From NCBI GenBank assembly GCA_007116505.1, contig SKII01000077.1:1-5742 (forward strand): DNA of 5,742 bases, given 5' to 3'. The notes beneath the pieces were generated by a model. That model did no database searches. It saw only the letters and a list, made by a program, of their open reading frames with translations, and was not told where the DNA came from. Positions 1-4,406 of this stretch are shown here, one piece after another. Each line of letters starts with the position of its first letter. The stretch's first letter is position 1. A program made the translations under genes and the position numbers. The DNA comes from Nitriliruptoraceae bacterium. GTDB lineage: Bacteria; Actinomycetota; Nitriliruptoria; Nitriliruptorales; Nitriliruptoraceae.

Positions 1-30
1 GCCTTCTTCGCGGGAGCCTTCTTCGCGGGA
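1..30. repeat. Two identical 15-bp tandem repeats at the left edge
   Basis: Bases 1-15 and 16-30 are the same sequence, GCCTTCTTCGCGGGA, identical to the 'A' unit of the array at 160-249. Bases 31-45 hold a diverged third copy. The array may continue beyond the left edge. It encodes repeats of AP-AKK on the minus strand. Confidence 0.85.
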
Positions 31-281
31 GCCTTCCTCGCCGGCTTCTCCAGCTTCTCCGGCTCGGACCCCTCGGCCGCCTCGGCCGCAGCCTTCTTCG
101 TCGCGGCCTTCTTCGCAGGAGCCTTCGCGGCCGCCTTCTTCGCAGGCTTCTCGGCCGCCGCCTTCTTCGCGGGAGCCTTCTTCACCGCCGCCTTCTTCGC
201 GGCCGCCTTCTTCGCGGGAGCCTTCTTCACCGCCGCCTTCTTCGCGGGGCTCGTGCTGGTCGTGTCGTCGATCTCGGACAT
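1..281 (-). CDS. N-terminal Lys/Ala-rich part of a protein cut by the window edge; probably RNase E/G
   Basis: Only the first 93 residues are visible and the frame is open at the left edge. ATG at 279-281 begins a short acidic and Thr/Ser-rich leader (MSEIDDTTSTSP). A low-complexity stretch follows, mostly KKAPA, KKAAA and KKAAV units, broken near residues 65-80 by a Glu-containing patch (EAAEGSEPEKLEKP). The tract is strongly basic, disordered in character, and resembles histone H1-like tails that bind nucleic acid. The upstream Shine-Dalgarno match is weak, and the in-frame TAG of the preceding gene at 297-299 rules out an earlier start. No catalytic domain is visible, so the name rests on context: in other actinobacteria the TIGR03960-TIGR03936 pair is followed by RNase E/G, whose actinobacterial forms can carry long N-terminal Lys/Ala-rich extensions, and then by rplU, rpmA and obg. 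A ribosomal protein L21 with an extension, or an unrelated DNA-binding protein, cannot be excluded. That it is a gene is fairly sure; that it is RNase E/G is about even to likely. Confidence 0.7.
   Translation of the reverse strand, partial: MSEIDDTTSTSPAKKAAVKKAPAKKAAAKKAAVKKAPAKKAAAEKPAKKAAAKAPAKKAATKKAAAEAAEGSEPEKLEKPARKAPAKKAPAKK
160..249. repeat. Six tandem 15-bp repeats arranged as two 45-bp blocks
   Basis: Six in-phase copies of a 15-bp unit run without a break. The + strand consensus begins GCCTTCTTCG or GCCTTCTTCA, and each copy encodes five residues of the KKAPA/KKAAV/KKAAA type on the minus strand. The units fall in the order A-B-C-A-B-C, making two 45-bp blocks (160-204 and 205-249) that differ at only two bases, 203/248 and 204/249. 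This points to duplication of a 45-bp block within the N-terminal coding tract of the gene on the minus strand. Confidence 0.9.
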
Positions 282-296
282 GGGGGACTCGCTGGG

Positions 297-1043
297 CTAG
301 GCGGCCTCCGCAGCGACGCGTCCTCCGACGTCCAGTCGATCGCCGGTCAGCGCCTCCGCCAGGCCGTCGTCGGTGAGGACGCCCTGGGCGACCCTCCGGA
401 CGAGCGCGGGCGGGGCGACATCCTCGCGGCCCAGGGCTGCGAGGAGATCGGCGGGACGGATGGTCGGAGCGTCGTTGCGGAGCACCGCACGGAGAGTGGT
501 GCGAGCACCGGCCCCATCGGGGGTCGGGCCCGTGGCGACCGCGAGCGACACCACCGCCGGTCGCACGTCGAGGGTCCGGTCACCGTCATGCCGGTGCCGG
601 ACGACCTCGCACGAGGACGCGGCGAGCAGCTGGTCGCTGCGATGCTCGAGGAGGGCGGTGAGCGCGGTCGCATCGACCGGCGGCCACAGCAGCTCCCAGA
701 GGGTCGCGCGGAGCAGGCTCGCGAGCTTCGGCGCGCCTGCGGGGACTTCGGTGTAGGTCAGGATGTCCATGCCCTCCGGGAGGGCGTCGGACAGTCGTGC
801 GAGAGCGTCGTCGGCGCGCACGGGCACCGCGAAGGTCAGCTCGGCGTACTCGCCGGTCGAGGCGACGCCGACGGGGAGCGCGTCGGGGAACGAGACGCGC
901 GCGTGCGGGGTGAACCCCTCCGAGTAGGCGATCGGGAGGTCCGCGCGTCGGATGGCGCGCTCCCAGATCGACGACTGGTCGCGGGCCGACACGAAGCGTG
1001 TGCGGCCCTCCTTGGTCCAGCGCACCCGGTAGCGCACGCTCAT
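297..1043 (-). CDS. Radical SAM-linked protein, TIGR03936 / DUF2344 family
   Basis: A 248-residue soluble protein whose family is found next to, or fused to the C-terminus of, the TIGR03960 radical SAM protein; its biochemical role is not known to me. The conserved N-terminal block is plain: YRVRWTKEGRTRFVS (5-19), ERAIRRADLPIAYSEGF (28-44), TPHARVSF (45-52) and LPVGVASTGEY (56-66). In relatives the stretch after FxS normally reads SHLD or SHRD; here it is SARD, with Ala20 (codon 984-986) in place of the histidine. The C-terminal half is less conserved, rich in Ala, Leu, Arg and Asp, with no motif I can name and no membrane segment or signal peptide. ATG at 1041-1043 is chosen because it overlaps the radical SAM stop as ATGA and the family begins right there; the same frame stays open upstream, but that stretch is arginine-rich noise lying across the radical SAM gene. 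The protein ends at TAG (297-299), 15 bases before the next start, in the same reading frame. Tight coupling suggests the two products act together, perhaps with this one presenting a substrate. Confidence 0.9.
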   Translation of the reverse strand: MSVRYRVRWTKEGRTRFVSARDQSSIWERAIRRADLPIAYSEGFTPHARVSFPDALPVGVASTGEYAELTFAVPVRADDALARLSDALPEGMDILTYTEVPAGAPKLASLLRATLWELLWPPVDATALTALLEHRSDQLLAASSCEVVRHRHDGDRTLDVRPAVVSLAVATGPTPDGAGARTTLRAVLRNDAPTIRPADLLAALGREDVAPPALVRRVAQGVLTDDGLAEALTGDRLDVGGRVAAEAA

Positions 1044-3109
1044 GGCGTGCCGCCGGGTGCTGAGGTCGTGGTGGCCGCGTAGCGCTCGGCGCTCGTCGGC
1101 AGGGCCCCGTCCGTCGCGCCGCCGAGGCCGGCGGGCGCGGTCGGGACGACGGGCAGCAGCGCACCGGGCTGGTAGCCGGTGTCGTGGACGAGATCGAGGC
1201 CCGGGCACACGCCGCAGTCGTAGCAGGGCGACCAGCGGCAGTCGTCGAGCTGCTCGGCGGCGAGGCTCTCCTGCCAGTCCTCCCACAGCCAGCCCTTCTC
1301 GAGGCCGCTGTCGAGGTGGTCCCACGGGAGCGCCTCGTCCTCGTCGCGCTCCCGCTGCGAGTACCAGGCGAGCGAGACGCCCGTCTCGTCCATCGCGCGG
1401 CGCCACAGGTCGAGGGTCTGCACCTCGTGCCAGCCGTCGAAGCGAGCGCCGAGCTGCCACGCACGCTCGACCGCTGCGGCGACCCGACGGTCACCTCGCG
1501 CGAGCAGGCCCTCGATCACACCCTCCTCCGGGTCGTTCGTCCGCACCTTGATGCCGTCGTGCGTGCGGATGCGCTGGCGGATGAGACCGAGCTTGCGGTG
1601 GATCTCCTCCGGCGTGTCCTGCGGCGCCCACTGGAACGGCGTGTGCGGCTTGGGGACGAAACCGCCGACCGACAGGGTGACCTTGTTCGCCTTCCCGTGC
1701 GCCCGGGCGATGCGGTAGACCGCGATGCCGAGCTCCGCGATCGCGAGCACGTCCTCGTCGGTCTCCGTCGGCAGGCCGACCATGAAGTACAGCTTGATGT
1801 GCCGCCAGCCCTGGGAGAAGGCGAGCTCGGCGGTGCGGAGCAGGTCCTCCTCGCGCACCATCTTGTTGATCACGGCACGCATGCGCTCGCTGCCCGCCTC
1901 CGGGGCGAACGTGAGGCCGGAGCGGCGGCCGTTGCGCGTCAGCTCGTTGGACAGCGTGATGTTGAACGCGTCGACGCGCGTCGACGGCAGCGACAGCGAG
2001 GTGACCGTCCCCTCGTAGGTGTCGCCGAGCGCACGGGCAATCGGGCCGATGGCGGAGTGGTCGGCGCTCGACAGGCTGAGCAGCCCGACCTCCTCGAACC
2101 CGGTGTCGGCAACGCCCTGCTCCACGAGCCGCTGCACGGTCTCCGGCCGCCGCTCGCGCACGGGGCGCGTGATCATCCCGGCCTGGCAGAAGCGGCAGCC
2201 GCGGGTGCAGCCGCGGAAGATCTCGACGCTGAAGCGCTCGTGGACCGTCTCGGTCATCGGCACGATCTGACGCTGCGGGTACGGCCACTGCTCGAGGTCC
2301 TGGACGGTGCGCTTCGGGACCAGCGAGGGCACGCCGGGCGCGACGGGGACCGTGCGCGAGAGTCGCCCGTCGTCGGTGTAGCGCGGCTCGTAGAGGGAGG
2401 GCACGTACACACCCTCGACGTCGGCGAGCGCGCGCAGCAGCGCCGGACGGTCCAGCCCGGCGCGCTTCGCGGCGCGCACGACATCGTCGATCTGGAGGAC
2501 GACCTCCTCGCCGTCGCCCATCACCGCCGCGTCGATGAACGGTGCGAGCGGCTCGGGGTTGAACGCCGCATGCCCACCGACGAGGACGACCGGGTCGACC
2601 TCCGAGCGCTCCGCGCTGCGGTGCGCCACGCCGCCGAGGTCGAGCAGGTTCAGGAGGTTGGTGTGGCCGAGCTCGTGCGGCAGCGTGACGGCGAACACGT
2701 CGAAGGCCCACAGGGGGTGGTGGTGCTCGAGGGAGAAGGTCGGGATGCCGTGCGAGCGCATCCGCTCCTCGAGGTCGATCCAGGGCGCGTAGGCGCGCTC
2801 GGCGAGCGTCGTCGTCCGGCCGTTGAGGATCTCGTACAGGATCTGGATGCCCTGGTTCGGCTGGCCGACCTCGTAGGTGTCGGGGTAGCACAGCAGCCAG
2901 CGCACGTCGGTGGCGGACCAGTCGCGCACGACCATGTTGTGCTCGCCGCCGACGTACTGGGCGGGCTTGCGGACGTCGACGAGGTGGGGTTCGAGCGCCG
3001 CGAGGGCGGAGGGCGGGCACGGGGCGCCGATGCCGGTCCGGTGGGAGGCCCGGACGTCACGTCCGGGCAGCAGGCCGCCGGGACGCACGGGGCTGGCGGC
3101 TCCGAGCAC
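1040..3109 (-). CDS. B12-binding-type radical SAM protein, TIGR03960 family
   Basis: A 689-residue radical SAM enzyme of a widespread family whose reaction is, as far as I know, not established. An N-terminal cobalamin-binding-like (Rossmann) domain covers about residues 60-230, starting with KPAQYVGGEHN (48-58) and including YPDTYEVG, GGHAAFNPEP (178-187) and GDGEE (198-202). The usual B12 motif DxHxxG is replaced by DTYEVG, with no histidine ligand. The radical SAM domain follows, with the CxxxCxxC iron-sulfur motif in RGCTRGCRFCQAGM (Cys301, Cys305, Cys308; codons 2186-2209), then FAPEAGSERM, YFMVGLPTETDED and FVPKPHTPFQWAPQ. Near the C-terminus is a second cysteine group, CX4CX2CX2C (Cys624, 629, 632, 635; codons 1205-1240), a possible auxiliary cluster site. 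A low-complexity tail of about 45 residues follows. GTG at 3109 is chosen for its GGAGG site; it leaves about 47 residues before the conserved core, longer than I would expect. ATG at 3187 would add 26 Arg/Ala-rich residues with no family resemblance. The stop overlaps the next gene by four bases (ATGA), so the two are probably translated together. Confidence 0.92.
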   Translation of the reverse strand: MLGAASPVRPGGLLPGRDVRASHRTGIGAPCPPSALAALEPHLVDVRKPAQYVGGEHNMVVRDWSATDVRWLLCYPDTYEVGQPNQGIQILYEILNGRTTTLAERAYAPWIDLEERMRSHGIPTFSLEHHHPLWAFDVFAVTLPHELGHTNLLNLLDLGGVAHRSAERSEVDPVVLVGGHAAFNPEPLAPFIDAAVMGDGEEVVLQIDDVVRAAKRAGLDRPALLRALADVEGVYVPSLYEPRYTDDGRLSRTVPVAPGVPSLVPKRTVQDLEQWPYPQRQIVPMTETVHERFSVEIFRGCTRGCRFCQAGMITRPVRERRPETVQRLVEQGVADTGFEEVGLLSLSSADHSAIGPIARALGDTYEGTVTSLSLPSTRVDAFNITLSNELTRNGRRSGLTFAPEAGSERMRAVINKMVREEDLLRTAELAFSQGWRHIKLYFMVGLPTETDEDVLAIAELGIAVYRIARAHGKANKVTLSVGGFVPKPHTPFQWAPQDTPEEIHRKLGLIRQRIRTHDGIKVRTNDPEEGVIEGLLARGDRRVAAAVERAWQLGARFDGWHEVQTLDLWRRAMDETGVSLAWYSQRERDEDEALPWDHLDSGLEKGWLWEDWQESLAAEQLDDCRWSPCYDCGVCPGLDLVHDTGYQPGALLPVVPTAPAGLGGATDGALPTSAERYAATTTSAPGGTP

Positions 3110-3115
3110 GTGGTT

Positions 3116-3120
3116 CCTCC
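3116..3120 (-). promoter_or_regulatory. Shine-Dalgarno site that fixes the GTG start at 3109
   Basis: GGAGG on the minus strand ends six bases before GTG (3109-3107), near-ideal spacing. The in-frame upstream candidates, TTG at 3205 and ATG at 3187, have no such site, so this decides the start of the radical SAM gene. The same GGAGG is locked in the inverted repeat at 3116-3139. Confidence 0.75.
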
Positions 3121-3139
3121 GATCGGACGCCGTCGGAGG
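3116..3139 (-). promoter_or_regulatory. Inverted repeat enclosing the ribosome binding site (possible translation-control hairpin)
   Basis: The minus strand reads CCTCCGA (3139-3133), a ten-base loop, then TCGGAGG (3122-3116): a perfect seven-base-pair stem. The 3' arm contains the whole GGAGG Shine-Dalgarno core (3120-3116) of the gene starting at 3109, and the 5' arm carries CCTCC, the same core as the 16S anti-SD. If formed in the mRNA, the stem would hide the ribosome binding site. The loop side also makes the ten-base palindrome TCCGATCGGA (3118-3127), which could instead be a protein-binding site. The repeat is directly visible; the regulatory role is inferred. Confidence 0.5.
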
Positions 3140-3158
3140 GCTCAGAACCGCTCGATCG

Positions 3159-3171
3159 CCCCGTTCCGGGG
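3159..3171 (-). other. Short GC hairpin in the leader of the radical SAM gene
   Basis: The minus strand reads CCCCG-GAA-CGGGG, a perfect five-base-pair stem with a three-base loop. It lies between the putative start of transcription and the second hairpin near the ribosome binding site. No T-run follows, so it does not look like an intrinsic terminator. Short GC-only stems arise often by chance at this base composition, so on its own it means little. Confidence 0.35.
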
Positions 3172-3204
3172 CCGTTCGGGCGCCCATGGCGGCGGCCGTC
3201 CGCA

Positions 3205-3213
3205 AGCCTACCA
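3205..3213 (-). promoter_or_regulatory. Putative extended -10 promoter for the radical SAM operon
   Basis: Reading the minus strand, TGGTAGGCT matches the extended -10 form TGnTAnnnT, with TAGGCT at 3210-3205. An A at 3199 lies six bases downstream and would be a reasonable transcription start. No TTGACA-like -35 is visible at 16 to 18 bases upstream, where the DNA is nearly all G and C. The element lies 39 bases beyond the rodA stop and about 96 bases before the preferred start of the next gene, where a new promoter would be expected. It would give a leader of about 90 bases. Its relative A/T richness stands out in this gap, but with only a -10 match it remains a hypothesis. Confidence 0.4.
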
Positions 3214-3251
3214 GCGGCTCGGCCGACGCCGGGGGACGCGCCCGAGGGGGC

Positions 3252-4406
3252 TCAGCGGCGGCGCTGGGCCACGTTCAGCAGGAGTCCGGTCATCGTCATC
3301 CAGGCGATCAGCGACGTTCCGCCGTAACTGAGGAACGGCAGGGGCAGCCCGGTCACGGGCATGATGCCGAGGGTCATCCCGACGTTCACGAACACCTGCA
3401 TGAGCAGGACCCCTGCGACCCCCGCGGCGATGATCATCGCGTCGCGGTCGACGACCTGCGAGGCGATGACGATCGCGCGCCACAGCAGCACCGCGAACAG
3501 GGCGAGGACGGAGGCGGCTCCGATGAAGCCGAGCTCCTCCCCCACCACGGTGAAGATGAAGTCCGTGTGGTTGTCCGGCACGTAGGCGAGGGCGGTCTGC
3601 GTCCCCTCGAACAGGCCCCGCCCGTAGGTCCCCCCGGACCCGATCGCGATCATGGACTGCCGCGTCTGGAAGAGCGCCCCCGCGAAGTCGGCGTCCGGAG
3701 CGTCGGCGCCGAGGAACACCGTGAGCCGCTGCAGCTGGTAGTCCCGGATCAGCTCGGTGCGCAGCCCCACCACGAACGTGGCCGCGCCGAGCCCGGCGAG
3801 GAGCAGCAGGTAGCGGACCCGGACGCCGCTGACGAGCAGCACGATGCCCGTCATCCACAGGTACACCATCGACGTCCCGAGGTCGGGCTGTGCGAACACG
3901 AGGCCGAGCGGGATGACGGCGAGCAGGACCGCGACGGCGGTGCGGCCGAGCCCCGGCGTGCCCTCCGTCTCGTTGAACAGCATGGCGAGGGCGAGCAGGA
4001 GCGCGATCTTCATCAGCTCCGACGGCTGGACCTGGAAGCCGAGCAGCGCGATCCAGCGCTGCGACCCACGCACGCTCGTGCCGAGCGGGGTGAGGACGAG
4101 CGCGAGCAGCAGCAGCGTCGCGACGTAGCCGAGCGGGATGAAGGCGCGCAGGCGGCGGTAGTCGAACACGGTCGCAGCGACCATGAGCACCAGCCCGACC
4201 GCTGCGGCGACGAGCTGCCGCCCGAGGAACGTCGTGGCAGGGAGCCCCTGTGCGGTCAGGGTGGCGAGCTTCGAGGAGTAGACGGCGACGAGACCGACGC
4301 CGGTCAGCGCGAAGGAGGATGCGACGACGAGCGGATCGGCCCCGCGCAGCGGGGCGAGGAGCCCGGCCGCGCGGGCGAGGCGGGAGCGGGTCGCGGTCGC
4401 AGGCAT
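3252..4406 (-). CDS. rodA: RodA, SEDS-family peptidoglycan glycosyltransferase
   Basis: Integral membrane polymerase that joins lipid II into glycan strands as the partner of PBP2 in the elongation complex. The 384-residue product is of normal family length and almost wholly hydrophobic, fitting about ten membrane helices after a short cytoplasmic lead of about 25 residues rich in Arg and Ala. SEDS signatures in order: QPSELMK (127-133), QPDLGTS (173-179, with Asp175 at the position of the catalytically essential aspartate of the family), GSGGTYGRGLFEGTQT (256-271), PDNHTDFIF (277-285), GEELGFIG (289-296) and PLPFLSYGGTS (355-365). The HTDFIF and GEELGF motifs, the adjacent PBP2 gene and the absence of a long C-terminal extension favour RodA over FtsW. 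The ATG start at 4404-4406 is fixed by its one-base overlap with the mrdA stop (TGATG), an arrangement that implies translational coupling and balanced output of the two partners. The protein ends in QRRR, a typical cytoplasmic basic tail. I see no frameshift or missing motif. Confidence 0.97.
   Translation of the reverse strand: MPATATRSRLARAAGLLAPLRGADPLVVASSFALTGVGLVAVYSSKLATLTAQGLPATTFLGRQLVAAAVGLVLMVAATVFDYRRLRAFIPLGYVATLLLLALVLTPLGTSVRGSQRWIALLGFQVQPSELMKIALLLALAMLFNETEGTPGLGRTAVAVLLAVIPLGLVFAQPDLGTSMVYLWMTGIVLLVSGVRVRYLLLLAGLGAATFVVGLRTELIRDYQLQRLTVFLGADAPDADFAGALFQTRQSMIAIGSGGTYGRGLFEGTQTALAYVPDNHTDFIFTVVGEELGFIGAASVLALFAVLLWRAIVIASQVVDRDAMIIAAGVAGVLLMQVFVNVGMTLGIMPVTGLPLPFLSYGGTSLIAWMTMTGLLLNVAQRRR

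Noticed and set aside
1..249. CRISPR-like or non-coding satellite array
   Set aside because: The 15-bp units are contiguous, without spacers, and stay in one reading frame encoding a Lys/Ala-rich peptide after a plausible ATG, so this is a coding repeat.
1044..1460. Upstream extension of the DUF2344 frame, adding about 139 residues
   Set aside because: The added part is arginine-rich noise overlapping the radical SAM gene. The family's conserved N-terminus starts at the ATG at 1043, which also forms the ATGA overlap.
1491..3020. Minus-strand open frame of about 509 codons in another frame over the radical SAM gene
   Set aside because: Pro/Arg/Ala-rich translation typical of an off-frame reading of GC-rich DNA; it lies wholly within the supported gene.
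3110..3251. Cobalamin riboswitch ahead of the B12-binding-type gene
   Set aside because: The gap is too short for the usual element and I see no B12-box-like sequence; only two simple hairpins are present.
3159..3251. Intrinsic terminator after rodA
   Set aside because: GC-rich pairings exist, including CTCGG with CCGAG and the stem at 3159-3171, but none is followed by a run of T on the minus strand.
1184..3331. Long open frame of about 715 codons on the + strand opposite the radical SAM gene
   Set aside because: Antisense shadow produced by high GC at third positions. The translation is a low-complexity mix of Arg, Val, Asp, Glu and Leu with no recognisable domain, while the minus strand encodes a full conserved radical SAM protein.
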